Notes: generated by a model from the letters alone, not told the origin. Counted from the first letter of the stretch, positions 8,881-18,027 are shown. The stretch: 64,000 nt of DNA from Verrucolacustris abundans (GCA_965194535.1 OZ239145.1:1981412-2045411); one strand, 5' to 3'. Numbers and translations: made by a program.

Positions 8881-10749
8881 TCATTTGCGTGAAGTCCCCT
8901 CAGCATTGGTGCGATTAATTTTTTTTGACTTCTCAAGGATTGGAACAGCAAGGCTGGCTTCCAGTAGCTCCCTAGTTATAAATGGAGACAGATCTTCCAA
9001 GGGTGGCGAAATTAATGATCCATCTGGTTGAATAGACACTCCAAGCTTGGGATGGAAAAATTGCTCTGGGTCCATAAAGACCTCGCAAATCACGGGACCA
9101 TGGGCATCAAGCACTATGGGCATTACTCGATCAAAGTCTTTCCATGTACGGATTTGATAGGCCGGCATCTCAAATGCAGAGGCAACCTTGCTAAAATCGG
9201 GACAGGAAACCCCGCTTCTTTTATCTGTTCCCGCATACCTCCCTTTAAGCACTGCTTTCTGGGTATGCTTTATCATGAGGTATCCGTCATTGTTGAAGAC
9301 GACTATTTTGATGGGCAATTGATAGTGAACTATTGTTTGGAGTTCCTGAAGATTCATCATCATGCCGCCATCACAATTCAAGCAGAGAACTTCTCCCTTA
9401 TTTTTAGCGATCGATGCACCGATTGCGCCGGGGAGCCCAAATCCCATTTCGCCTAATCCCTGCGAAGTAAGAAGACGCTGGGGCGGCTTGATCGGGAGGG
9501 CCTGGTGCCCACTGAGCAATGCCGTTCCCATATCAGTTACCACAATCTGGTCTGGTTTCATTAGGGGCGCTAACTTATCCATGAAACGATAGGAGTTGAT
9601 GAATCCCTCCTTGTCTTTGTGTTCGGGCCCTATCCAAGGGAAATGACTTTTAGTTTGTGCGCACCACTCGATCCATTCTTTGGGTCTCGGAAGCGGTTTT
9701 TTTGCAACTTGAACAAGCATTTCCTTAATAAATTTTCCCGCATCCGCGCAGATGGAGTTCGTAAATCTTTGGGGATATTTTTTGAGTTCTGTTAGGTCAA
9801 TATCGACCACCGTCATGTCCTTGGCCCCCCTTGCAAGCTCAGAAATCTCGTACCCAATTTGAGGAATGGCCAGACGGGTTCCTATTGTCAGTAGATAATC
9901 ACAGCTTTGAAGGATAAAGTTTGCGGCACGCTGTCCATAAACACCGGCGCTTCCTGCTACAAGAGGATGATCCGACGGCAAAAGATCAATCGCCGACCAT
10001 GAAACAAGCGCGGGAATTCCAAGCTTTTCAATGAAGCGTGTTGCCTCTGAGGCTGCCCCTCCCATGCGAACACCTACCCCAAGCCAGATGAGGGGGCGAC
10101 GTGCAGTCCGAAGCTGTTCTAGTGTTTTCGTAACAGCGTTTGCCAATGCCTCCTCCTGAAGGAGGCTCCCTTCCTGATCAAGATGGCCCACTTCAGGGAT
10201 ATAACGGACAAATTCATCCTCTTCGACCAAGGCAGCTTGAATATTCATGGGAATATCAAGCCAGCATGGACCCGGGCGGCCAGTTGTTGCAAAATGCCAT
10301 GCCTTCTCCAACTCAAAGAGCACCTGTTTCGGATCCATGATACGGGCGCCGTATTTCGTCATCTTACTAACAGCAAAGGGGCTATCATAACCTTGGATTC
10401 CATACATGCGTAGATCATGATTCGGAGTTATATACTTAGGGTTTTCCTGCCCAGAAATCACAATGCATGGAATGGAATCAGCCCACGCTGAAAGCACTCC
10501 CGTGATCGCGTTGCTCGATCCTCCTCCCGCGGTTACCAAGGCAAAGGTCGGAGTGCCCGCTATCTTCCAATACGTTTGAGCCGCCATGACACATGCCTGC
10601 TCATGATGATTACAAATGAGCTCGATGGAGGTGTTGTAAAATATTGAGTCGAAAATATGGGCATTGGCAGAGCCAATGATCCCAAAGCCATGCTTGATGC
10701 CCTTGCCCTCAAAGAATTTTGCAATCAGGTCGCTTACTTTAATTTTCAT
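8881..10749 (-). CDS. ThDP-dependent enzyme, acetolactate-synthase-like (module A)
   Basis: 622 aa with the three-domain layout of acetohydroxyacid-synthase-like ThDP enzymes. The PYR domain has the catalytic Glu-50 in CNHHEQACVMAAQTYWK. The central domain follows, and the PP domain has the metal/ThDP motif CDGGMMMNLQELQT (GDG-N type with Cys for the first Gly) and FNNDGYLMIKHTQ. I chose MKIKVSDLIAKFFE (10749) because it matches the family N-terminus and abuts the upstream stop; a start at 10773 would only overlap it. Such enzymes decarboxylate a 2-oxo acid and transfer the two-carbon unit. In a glycan locus the acceptor may be a keto sugar (as in YerE of yersiniose synthesis) or an aldehyde. 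It is paralogous to the enzyme at 19829-21652. Confidence 0.85.
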   Translation of the reverse strand: MKIKVSDLIAKFFEGKGIKHGFGIIGSANAHIFDSIFYNTSIELICNHHEQACVMAAQTYWKIAGTPTFALVTAGGGSSNAITGVLSAWADSIPCIVISGQENPKYITPNHDLRMYGIQGYDSPFAVSKMTKYGARIMDPKQVLFELEKAWHFATTGRPGPCWLDIPMNIQAALVEEDEFVRYIPEVGHLDQEGSLLQEEALANAVTKTLEQLRTARRPLIWLGVGVRMGGAASEATRFIEKLGIPALVSWSAIDLLPSDHPLVAGSAGVYGQRAANFILQSCDYLLTIGTRLAIPQIGYEISELARGAKDMTVVDIDLTELKKYPQRFTNSICADAGKFIKEMLVQVAKKPLPRPKEWIEWCAQTKSHFPWIGPEHKDKEGFINSYRFMDKLAPLMKPDQIVVTDMGTALLSGHQALPIKPPQRLLTSQGLGEMGFGLPGAIGASIAKNKGEVLCLNCDGGMMMNLQELQTIVHYQLPIKIVVFNNDGYLMIKHTQKAVLKGRYAGTDKRSGVSCPDFSKVASAFEMPAYQIRTWKDFDRVMPIVLDAHGPVICEVFMDPEQFFHPKLGVSIQPDGSLISPPLEDLSPFITRELLEASLAVPILEKSKKINRTNAEGTSRK

Positions 10750-10751
10750 GA

Positions 10752-11801
10752 TTAACGCATATAGCGATTCCATGTGATTGTTTTCTGAATTGCGTTCTCC
10801 AATGAGACAGAGACCTCTAGCCCAAAATCCTTTTGTGCTTTTTCGATGTCAGGAACAATCCTCGTGTGATCGTGGCCACTCTGCCCTAACCCCGTCCTGA
10901 TTTCCGGCGCGGGAGTGAAGGATCCCGTGATCATTTTTGCTAGGGTGAGCAGGTCAACCGGCTTGGGGCTTCCAATATTGTAGACCTCACCTGAGCTTCC
11001 CTCTGCGAGTGCTGCCAAAACCCCGAAGGCAAAGTCGCTGGCATACATGAGACTGCGCACCGTAGCGCCGTCTCCCATGATACGGATCGGCCCGCCAGTG
11101 AAACTGTCGCGGATAAAGTCGGTGACTGCCCATGGAAGTTGGAGGGACTGATAGGGACCCACAAAGGCGAACGGCCTCAGGGTCACCACAGGAAGCTTGG
11201 TCTCGCTGATCACGCCCTGAGCGACCACTTCGGCAAAGCGCTTGGACTCTGCATACACGGCGTTGACATCATTGCACCGAAGGGGGCCGGCAAAGGATTC
11301 ATTCATATGAGGCATATCCCATGGTTGAGCGCCATACACGAGACCTGAACTAAGAAGCACAAACTTCCTAACATCATCGAGTAAATGAGCCGCCCGAAGA
11401 ATCCGCAAAGTACCCACCCCGTTTACTTCCGCCACCGAACTAGGCTGGGAAGCCAACAGACGACGGTCAGTAAGCGCGGCGGCATGGATGATATAGCGCA
11501 CCCCGCTTGGAAACTCGGCAAAATATCGAATGTCTCCGTCTTCAAAACGAAAGCCCTCAACCCCACCGAGATGAGGCCATCGTGCAGCAAAATCACGGGC
11601 CCGCCGACTGTATGCCGTGACCTTAATGCCAAAGCTGTGAGACTCATTAAGAACTTTAATCAATTCAAGCAACCATGCCCCCAAAATGCCTGTGCCGCCG
11701 GAAATATAGAGATGCTCCCCGCGCAATACCTCGAGCCGTCCGATACGCCCATTCAGCACGGCCTCGGAATCGGCTTTCACAAGGGCGATAGCTTGGTTCA
11801 T
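10752..11801 (-). CDS. NAD-dependent epimerase/dehydratase, SDR family (module A)
   Basis: Extended short-chain dehydrogenase of 349 aa. It shows the nucleotide-binding motif YISGGTGILGAWLLE, the catalytic Ser in LLSSGLVYG and YAESK for the Tyr-x3-Lys pair. RPFAFVGPYQSLQLPWAVTD resembles the sugar-binding loop of CDP-tyvelose-epimerase and abequose-synthase relatives. The start is placed at MNQAIALVKADSEAV, where the preceding 33 codons look non-coding. It is paralogous to the epimerase at 23166-24197, sharing PHL, FAFVGP and YASDF/L blocks. Likely roles are reduction or epimerisation of a keto sugar. It sits 2 bases upstream of the ThDP gene. Confidence 0.82.
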   Translation of the reverse strand: MNQAIALVKADSEAVLNGRIGRLEVLRGEHLYISGGTGILGAWLLELIKVLNESHSFGIKVTAYSRRARDFAARWPHLGGVEGFRFEDGDIRYFAEFPSGVRYIIHAAALTDRRLLASQPSSVAEVNGVGTLRILRAAHLLDDVRKFVLLSSGLVYGAQPWDMPHMNESFAGPLRCNDVNAVYAESKRFAEVVAQGVISETKLPVVTLRPFAFVGPYQSLQLPWAVTDFIRDSFTGGPIRIMGDGATVRSLMYASDFAFGVLAALAEGSSGEVYNIGSPKPVDLLTLAKMITGSFTPAPEIRTGLGQSGHDHTRIVPDIEKAQKDFGLEVSVSLENAIQKTITWNRYMR

Positions 11802-11850
11802 TTGAAAAATGCAGGTACGGAAATTAGTAGTGATTTGCTGAAGGCATCCA

Positions 11851-12876
11851 TTACTTAACCACACCCTTTCGTGCCGCGATTTCAGAAGCCACTTCAACAA
11901 TCAGATCCTCCTGCCCGCCCACGACTTTTCTTTTGCCAAGCTCAAGAAAGACATCTCGAGGATCTACCCCCATTTGTTTTGCCACACGCTGAACAGGCTT
12001 CGAGAAGCCCGAAAAGACTCCGGCGAGTCCACTGACAATCGTGATCCCATTGGACTCAGGCAAAGCGCCAGCAAAGAGCTGCCCGGCAACCTCCGCAGCA
12101 TCTAGGGATTTGAAGAGGTCAATGGTCGTTTGATACGCCATCTGCTTGAGCACTGCGGCAAGCATCTCGAGGGGTGCATTGCCGGCTCCAGCCCCGAATC
12201 CCTTGGACGTACCATCGATGATTCTGGCACCGGCGTCGATCGCCGCTAGAGAGTTGGCAATGGCAAGCCCGAGATTTTGATGGGCATGAAACCCAACAGG
12301 AACTTCGAGGCCTGATGCCAAGCGCCCGACTTTTTCCGTAACATTTTTGGGAAGGTAAGTTCCCGCCGAATCCATCAGAACGATCCCTTGGGCGCCGTAA
12401 GATTGCATTTTCTTTGCTTCACCCAGCAACACCTCTGCCGATGCCATGTGACTCATCATCAAAACACCCCACACCTCACGGCCGGCAGCTCGAATATAGC
12501 TGATATGTCTTTGGGTGATGTCGGCTTCAGTGCAATGACATCCGACACGAAAAAGATCCACTCGGGCATCAAGAGCATTGACGATCTCCTTCTTGATCGT
12601 CGCGAAGCCTGGGATCACATGGACGCTGAGCTTCGTATTTTGAAGACACTGCTTAGCCGTCTGAAGCATTTCGCTGTCAGAAGCAAGGCTTTCTCCAACT
12701 TGAAGGGAGGAAGCTCCAAGCCCATTGCCGTGCCCCACCTCAAGATACGTATAGCCAGCCTGCTCCGAAGCCGTGGCATAGGCCTTTATCTGCTCCAAAG
12801 TAATCTGGTGGCTATAGGCATGAGAACCATCGCGCAGCGTCGCATCACATACCGTAAGGTGGGGCAGTTTATTCAT
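11851..12876 (-). CDS. 4-hydroxy-2-oxovalerate-type aldolase (module A)
   Basis: 341-aa TIM-barrel aldolase of the DmpG/MhpE family. CDATLRDGSHAYSHQ is the HMGL-like motif with the metal and catalytic residues, MDSAGTYLPKN follows in the barrel, and GFHAHQNLGLAIANS carries the metal-binding His pair. The C-terminal helical domain that docks the dehydrogenase partner is present. The family cleaves 4-hydroxy-2-oxoacids to pyruvate and an aldehyde, which is channelled to the partner dehydrogenase. The start overlaps the stop of the dehydrogenase gene (ATGA), as in catabolic operons, but here both sit among glycan genes. No ring-cleavage genes are nearby, so the role is probably biosynthetic. Confidence 0.88.
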   Translation of the reverse strand: MNKLPHLTVCDATLRDGSHAYSHQITLEQIKAYATASEQAGYTYLEVGHGNGLGASSLQVGESLASDSEMLQTAKQCLQNTKLSVHVIPGFATIKKEIVNALDARVDLFRVGCHCTEADITQRHISYIRAAGREVWGVLMMSHMASAEVLLGEAKKMQSYGAQGIVLMDSAGTYLPKNVTEKVGRLASGLEVPVGFHAHQNLGLAIANSLAAIDAGARIIDGTSKGFGAGAGNAPLEMLAAVLKQMAYQTTIDLFKSLDAAEVAGQLFAGALPESNGITIVSGLAGVFSGFSKPVQRVAKQMGVDPRDVFLELGKRKVVGGQEDLIVEVASEIAARKGVVK

Positions 12877-13775
12877 GGAACTCGATTATGTCTCGTAGGC
12901 ACAAGGTTCGCTAGTGCTTCCGCAAAAGCAATTGCGGCACAGTTGATTATATCAAGGTTTCCGGCGTATTTAGGAAGATAATCCCCATGCCCATCTACCC
13001 TCACCATGGTTATCAACCGCCCGTTTTCGATGATAGGACCTAAAAGCAGTTGATAGCCTGGCACATACTTTTGAATCACATGAACCATTTCAAAAACCTT
13101 TTCACGGGTTTTTTCCAAGTCGAACTTGGCAGCTTTGGCCATCACCGTTGTATGCATGTGAACGCAGGGTTGGGCTGGATTTAGATTAAGAATTGCCTTG
13201 GTATGGCTGCATTTGCAAAAGAGGCTAAGACCATTTTCTGTTGTGCTGAGATATTCATCCAGATTGATGCGTGTCGCGGGGCCTGCGCTCCGGGATGCTA
13301 TGCTGGATATGGTTTCAAGATATTTAATTTTATCATTCGCCTTCATAATCGCGTAAGCAAGCGGAATGGCAGCCTGCCCCCCACAACTAACCATGTTTAC
13401 ATTAGCCGACCCTAGACACTCCTTCATGTTGACAGCCGGAACACACATCTTCCCTACTTTGGCAGGCGTAAGGTCGACAGACACAATTCCCGCTTTTTCA
13501 AAAAGAGGGGCATGTTTCATATGATCTTCCGCACTCGTCGCATCAAAGACTAAGGAAATATCGCTTTTTCTATCGAGAATTCTCTCAATACCTCCTGCAG
13601 ATATCGGAACATTGAGGAGGCTGGCCTTGGTCATTCCTGGCGACGAAAGATTACGTCCTGCAAAGAGATTACACTTCAACAAGGGGGATCGAAGAATCTT
13701 CACTAAAAGATCAGTGCCGATATTCCCGGTTCCAAGCACTGCAACAGACAGCTTTTTTGAATTGCTCACGTTCAT
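12873..13775 (-). CDS. Acetaldehyde dehydrogenase, acylating (DmpF/MhpF type, module A)
   Basis: 300 aa. The N-terminal NAD-binding motif is VAVLGTGNIGTDLL (11-24). The catalytic Cys-131 lies in MVSCGGQAAIPLAYAI, and DLTPAKVG and AGNLDIINCAA are the family's later blocks. These enzymes oxidise a short aldehyde to acyl-CoA with CoA and NAD, taking the aldehyde through a tunnel from the aldolase partner. I placed the start at MNVSNSKKLS (13775), since the eight codons before it add nothing typical. It is the first gene of module A and is coupled to the aldolase by an ATGA overlap. About 350 bases of decayed sequence lie upstream. Confidence 0.88.
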   Translation of the reverse strand: MNVSNSKKLSVAVLGTGNIGTDLLVKILRSPLLKCNLFAGRNLSSPGMTKASLLNVPISAGGIERILDRKSDISLVFDATSAEDHMKHAPLFEKAGIVSVDLTPAKVGKMCVPAVNMKECLGSANVNMVSCGGQAAIPLAYAIMKANDKIKYLETISSIASRSAGPATRINLDEYLSTTENGLSLFCKCSHTKAILNLNPAQPCVHMHTTVMAKAAKFDLEKTREKVFEMVHVIQKYVPGYQLLLGPIIENGRLITMVRVDGHGDYLPKYAGNLDIINCAAIAFAEALANLVPTRHNRVP

Positions 13776-13955
13776 ATTTGGAATCCACTTAAGCAACAAT
13801 CGAGTCTTTTAAACTTTTATGCCACCTAAAAGGCGTTTTATTAACATAGAGAAAATGCACACTCAGGAAAGGTCTATCCATGTCGATAATACGTTCGGCT
13901 CAAGTTTCAGATTGCAAACACTCTTTTTTAAATCATAACCTTAGGATTTACATTT

Positions 13956-14090
13956 TCAGCAGATTGAAAGAAAGCTGAACCAATTTTCCGCATCAATTCG
14001 ACCATAATGAAGCTGAGATTCCGAAAGGTACTTTTCTTGATAAAATACCGGGACGAGCGCGCTAACTAAGATCGTTTTGATACAATTCAT
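13956..14090 (-). pseudogene. Decayed GT2 glycosyltransferase N-terminus
   Basis: A 44-codon frame reads ILVSALVPVFYQEKYLSES, the start of a GT2 glycosyltransferase (compare ITALVPVYNQEKYLGRF in the intact gene at 7690-8742). It then loses similarity and stops. Nothing recognisable follows towards 13800. The stretch 13776-13955 holds no gene that I can see. This is the first of two such remnants in the AT-rich DNA around the FkbM gene. Confidence 0.6.
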
Positions 14091-14130
14091 TAATAAAAAA
14101 TAGCATAAGAAGCATTATTTATTATATTTG

Positions 14131-15348
14131 TTATTTAATGATTAACGTATTATTAAGTCGATGTTTTGGAACTGCATAACATATCAATTCCCATCCCGCA
14201 TGAAAATGAGGTCGCAAATAATAATTATAATCGCTTGATATTGCATGCACTACTAATGGCAATTTCCATAGATGATCGAACTTATGGTAGATGCTAAATG
14301 CAATAATCGGTTTATACCTTTTGATAAACTTCAGGGCACCGAAAATAATATTCGGTTCAAAACCTTCCACATCCATTTTGATCAAAGTGGGTATTTTATT
14401 AAAAGTTAACTCGTCAATTGACATGGAATCAACTGTGGCGTAACCGGAAACGTTTTTTCCTGCATGATCAGCCGCTTCCACCGGATATAATATTTTAAAA
14501 TAAACTCCCGGAGTTTCTATGCTAATCTTTTCGGCATGGCTTCCAATACCAATGGGTTTTATATCTATTTTTTTATTTAACCCCTCTGGCAATGTTGCCA
14601 CATATTCTCTCAGTTTAATATATCCAAAAGGATCGGGTTCAAAGGCGTAATAATGCTCAAACTTCTTAGAACTTTTTTCCAAGAAGGTTTTTAACGTATC
14701 ACCATCAAAGGCCCCAATGTCAACAAAGACTTCATCGCTGTTTACTTTAAATATATCTTCAGGGAAATATTGATCGTGTTTAACAGGTGGAGTTAATTTG
14801 GAAGAATCTCCAGTTATACGCCAGTTTATTTGACCTAAGTATTCTTCTTGCGATTGCTTATCCGACCATAAGGAATAGGCGGCGGCCACTAATTCACACT
14901 GATTAATGGTTTTGTGTGGTAAATCAAGTCGCCAAAATGGGAGAAACGTTTCAGGATATTTCCAATAAAGATAAATGAATGAAATAACATTCGCTTTTCC
15001 AATGGCGTTTAGCTGAATTTGAGCTTCCTTCAAAGGATGACCTATATAGGCACTCCAGATTGTTAAAACAAAAACAGCAGTAGGGAATTTTTTGACCGCT
15101 TCTTCCGGTGAGAACACCTTTACGCCATCAATTTCTGTACCCCACAATTCTTTTTTATTATCAGTATACCCAATTATATTTATTCGAAGCTTTTTTAATC
15201 CTGCAAAGGTTCGTCTGCCGAGTTCGCCGGAACCAAAAAGTATAATCCTGTTTTTACCAGCTCCGGCCATTTTATCAAATGCTTCGGCTTCTCTAATTCG
15301 GGCCGATGAAACACTTTCGTAAAGCAGCGTATTCAATTGATTTTGCAT
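14131..15348 (-). CDS. FkbM family methyltransferase with N-terminal Rossmann domain
   Basis: 405 aa in two parts. Residues about 30-130 form a Rossmann-like domain (RIILFGSGELGRRTFAGLKK, GYTDNKKELWGTEIDGVKV). The C-terminal half is an FkbM methyltransferase, with VFVDIGAFDGDTLKTFLEK for SAM binding, AFEPDPFGYIKLREY, and LIKMDVEGFEPNIIFGALKF as hallmark. The same architecture occurs at 18028-19227, and a broken third copy lies directly upstream at 15433-15790. The gene is visibly AT-rich compared with the flanking modules, which suggests recent acquisition. It probably methylates a sugar of the glycan. The role of the Rossmann part is unknown. Confidence 0.82.
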   Translation of the reverse strand: MQNQLNTLLYESVSSARIREAEAFDKMAGAGKNRIILFGSGELGRRTFAGLKKLRINIIGYTDNKKELWGTEIDGVKVFSPEEAVKKFPTAVFVLTIWSAYIGHPLKEAQIQLNAIGKANVISFIYLYWKYPETFLPFWRLDLPHKTINQCELVAAAYSLWSDKQSQEEYLGQINWRITGDSSKLTPPVKHDQYFPEDIFKVNSDEVFVDIGAFDGDTLKTFLEKSSKKFEHYYAFEPDPFGYIKLREYVATLPEGLNKKIDIKPIGIGSHAEKISIETPGVYFKILYPVEAADHAGKNVSGYATVDSMSIDELTFNKIPTLIKMDVEGFEPNIIFGALKFIKRYKPIIAFSIYHKFDHLWKLPLVVHAISSDYNYYLRPHFHAGWELICYAVPKHRLNNTLIIK

Positions 15349-15432
15349 AATACAACAGGATATTTAATTTTGTAAGAGCCTGTTTTAGGTATAGCAAAGC
15401 AAATTAAATACCATGATGCTTTTCAACGTGGC

Positions 15433-15790
15433 CTAAAAAGAAGTGGTAGCTGTCAGATAGTTTTTGATTGCCGATGGCAATATCCATAAATGATCGAATT
15501 CGTGGTAAACCGACACGGCCAGAATCGGCAAATGTTTTTGTATTATTTTAAATGCACAAACAATCATATACGGTTCAGCACCTTCTTTATCCGTTTTTAT
15601 TGAATTTTACAAGGTAATCAGCAATACGTTTATCAATCGCAAAACACTCAACTTTTATATTTCTGGTATCATTTATAACCGGTTGCAAAGAACCCTTGGA
15701 ACTACTGATACGGGACTGGGCTTCATGGGGATCGAGTTCGGAAAGGGTTTCTTGATGAAAGACTGGAACCATAGCGCTAACCAACATTGT
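15433..15790 (-). pseudogene. Broken FkbM methyltransferase fused to a GT2 remnant
   Basis: Reading the minus strand from 15787, the frame starts like a GT2 enzyme (MLVSAMVPVFHQETLSELD). It then passes without a break into FkbM-type sequence (SRISSSKGSLQP, then IKVECFAIDKRIADYLVKF) and ends. A shift of frame near 15598 continues the FkbM protein as IKTDKEGAEPYMIV and ILAVSVYHEFDHLWILPSAI to a stop at 15433. These blocks match FIKMDIEGAEPDAIEGA and SVYHQIDHLWRI of the intact copy at 18028. At least one frameshift and loss of the N-terminal two thirds make it non-functional. The rest of 15349-16060 shows no other gene. Confidence 0.8.
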
Positions 15791-16060
15791 CTAAAGGGCA
15801 GCTTATTAAATGTCAGAATTACTGCTCTCTCTCATAAGCTGCTTTCTATTGGATCTTCTTTGATCGTGTTAAGACGATTTTGCGTTATTGATTTTATTAA
15901 TCATTTGCTTTTTTTTGGCTTACTGGCATGCCTTCGTTTTCGTACCTACCGCCCAGATTGCATTAGCGATTTAGTTTCACGAAATCGTCATCTTGATTCT
16001 AATTTGCCCTGCAAAATTGACTAAAAACAGCGGGTGTTTTTATAATTGGGCGAAAAGTGT

Positions 16061-16777
16061 CTAAGGCCTATCCAATATCTGACCATAATATGAGTGAAGT
16101 CCATGCTTGCGAGAAAAATGTTTATTATGAAGGGTTTCAGAGATTTTGAGGGTTTTTGGATTAATCTTCAAAGCAAGAAGAGCAATATGTGCACAATATT
16201 CCAATGCCTCTGCGTTTTCAATTGCAGCTCCCCAGTCTGCTCCCCAAGTGAATGGGCCATGGCTATGCACAAGAACAGCGGGTGTAGCCTTTGAATCTTT
16301 TGAATTAAAGGTCTCTAGAATTACTTGACCAGTGTTTCTCTCATAACTGGATTTTATCTCCTTATCCGATAACCTACGCGTTACTGGTACATCTCCCGCA
16401 AAGTAATCTGCATGCGTCGTTCCTAAGCATTTTAGCGCGACTCCAGCTTGTGCAAATGCAGTTGCCATCGGAGAATGCGTATGAACCACACTGTTTGCAT
16501 GCAGAAAACTTTTTAAAATAGCAAGGTGCGTCAGTGTGTCTGATGAGGGCCTTAGCGTGCCACTGATAACTTTCCCGTTGAAATCTACCACAACTATATC
16601 AGATTCTTTTAATTCGGTATAAGCAACTCCGCTTGGTTTAATCGCCATAACTTGTCGCGAACGATCCACAACGCTCACATTTCCGAAGGAGAACTTAACA
16701 AGACCCGTTAAGTGAAGTTTTTTGTTTGCCAAATATGCCTCCCTTTGCAGGTTTTTATATCTTTGAGTCATTTTCAT
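16061..16777 (-). CDS. Class II aldolase/epimerase, AraD-like
   Basis: 238-aa zinc enzyme of the L-ribulose-5-phosphate 4-epimerase / fuculose-phosphate aldolase family. KFSFGNVSVVDRSRQVMAIKPSGVAY is represented by FGNVS and KPSG (phosphate binding). VVHTHSPMATAFAQAG gives the zinc-binding His pair, AVLVHSHGPFTWG the third His, and HADYFAGDVP the specificity region. The length and the GTTHADYFAGDVPVTR block favour the AraD 4-epimerase branch over fuculose aldolase. No pentose catabolic genes are nearby, so it may act on a pentose- or tetrose-phosphate precursor for the glycan. It is relatively AT-rich, like the neighbouring FkbM gene. Confidence 0.83.
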   Translation of the reverse strand: MKMTQRYKNLQREAYLANKKLHLTGLVKFSFGNVSVVDRSRQVMAIKPSGVAYTELKESDIVVVDFNGKVISGTLRPSSDTLTHLAILKSFLHANSVVHTHSPMATAFAQAGVALKCLGTTHADYFAGDVPVTRRLSDKEIKSSYERNTGQVILETFNSKDSKATPAVLVHSHGPFTWGADWGAAIENAEALEYCAHIALLALKINPKTLKISETLHNKHFSRKHGLHSYYGQILDRP

Positions 16778-16811
16778 GATAATAGTTTTTCTAGGTCTTA
16801 CCTAAATACAA

Positions 16812-18023
16812 TTAGGAATACTTTAATTCAACATCCTCGTTTTCATAGAGGCATATTAGCTCATTTGTCCACACAAGTCTTTCCAGGATATGTCGCTTTA
16901 TTTCTTTCTCCGCTGTTTGCGAAGAAATGAGTATAGCGGCCCCTGTGTTATCAAATTCTTGGGGAGACATGATTGGGAATCCATGAATAGATTTACCATG
17001 ATACCTCGAGTTTGAATCCAGTATCGCTACGATATTCGCTTTTGATAGTTCTGAGGTGAGCAAGAGTCTCAATGTATGAGTTCCGGCTCCCCAGACCACG
17101 AGGGGCTTTTGTTCCTTGATAAGGTTTGAAATTACCGAATGGATCTTCTGCGCCATGATTCTCGATTGAGCTATATACTTTCCCATCCTGATTGCAGTTT
17201 CCTCATCTTTTTTGATGTTATGCACCTCCCCGTTTAATGAAAAAAGGCCGGCAATTGCAGGCTCTACAGATTGGGAGCTCAAATATCGTGTGATTCTTTG
17301 TACGAAAACAGTGGTTAAGCCATGACGAGCCAAAAGATTAGACAGTGACTGTGGCGAAAAGAAGTTCACATGCTCCATGCTGAAGAACTGGTATGGAGCG
17401 CTGAACCACTCATCGTAACGGCTTGCGTCGGGCACTTCCAGATAGAGCAACCCGCCGGGGGCGAGCATCCCCTTGAGTTGATGCAGGGAAGTATCCACAT
17501 CGGCAAGGTGCTCAAGCACTCCGGTCATGATAACCATGTCGGCGCTCTCAGGATGTGCGCTAAGCCCATTGATGGTGGATTCACCCACATCAATTCCATA
17601 AAGCCGCATTGCCGCCTCACTACAGGCCTTTGAGGGGTCATATCCCTGAAGGTTGGTGAACCCTCTCTTCTTGAACTCGGCAAGCAAGGCACCCGTTGCA
17701 CATCCTACATCGACAATCCGATCTCCTGATTTTACATGCGGGCTAGCCAGATCAACAACCTTTGCAAAACGGGCAGCATCCACATCACTGACCTTCCCGT
17801 CACGATATGCGTGTTCGTACTTCGACATTTGTGCGTAATAGCGGTCGAATGCAGTCTGCGACGGGATATCATCTGCAAACCCAGCGCCACAGGAACCGCA
17901 CACGGCGACATCATACCCTGACATTAATCCCCCATCAGAGTAACTGGAGAACTCCTGGCGGAAGAGAACTCCACGATTTTTGCTAAGGCATACAGGGCAT
18001 GGGCGATTCGGAAAATTACTCAT
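16812..18023 (-). CDS. Sugar C-methyltransferase-like protein
   Basis: 403 aa with the three-part layout of deoxysugar C-methyltransferases (TylCIII/EvaC type). The N-terminal putative zinc domain has Cys pairs in CPVC and CGSCGAGF. The central SAM domain has IVDVGCATGALLAEFKKRG, GVLEHLADVD and LYLEVPDASRYDEWFSAP. The C-terminal Rossmann-like domain has LVVWGAGTHTLRLLL and ILDSNSRYHGKSIHGFPIMS. I set the start at MSNFPNRPCPVC (18023), directly after the upstream stop. In a locus that makes a CDP-3,6-dideoxy-4-ketohexose this enzyme could add a methyl branch. A general SAM methyltransferase is the fallback call. Confidence 0.75.
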   Translation of the reverse strand: MSNFPNRPCPVCLSKNRGVLFRQEFSSYSDGGLMSGYDVAVCGSCGAGFADDIPSQTAFDRYYAQMSKYEHAYRDGKVSDVDAARFAKVVDLASPHVKSGDRIVDVGCATGALLAEFKKRGFTNLQGYDPSKACSEAAMRLYGIDVGESTINGLSAHPESADMVIMTGVLEHLADVDTSLHQLKGMLAPGGLLYLEVPDASRYDEWFSAPYQFFSMEHVNFFSPQSLSNLLARHGLTTVFVQRITRYLSSQSVEPAIAGLFSLNGEVHNIKKDEETAIRMGKYIAQSRIMAQKIHSVISNLIKEQKPLVVWGAGTHTLRLLLTSELSKANIVAILDSNSRYHGKSIHGFPIMSPQEFDNTGAAILISSQTAEKEIKRHILERLVWTNELICLYENEDVELKYS

Positions 18024-18027
18024 AAGA

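Noticed and set aside
11851..13775. Catabolic meta-cleavage operon
   Set aside because: Only the final aldolase/dehydrogenase pair is present. The neighbours are glycan genes and no dioxygenase or hydratase is seen.
15683..16024. 113-codon plus-strand frame in the decayed region
   Set aside because: The minus strand here holds GT2/FkbM remnants. The plus-strand product lacks motifs and a ribosome site.
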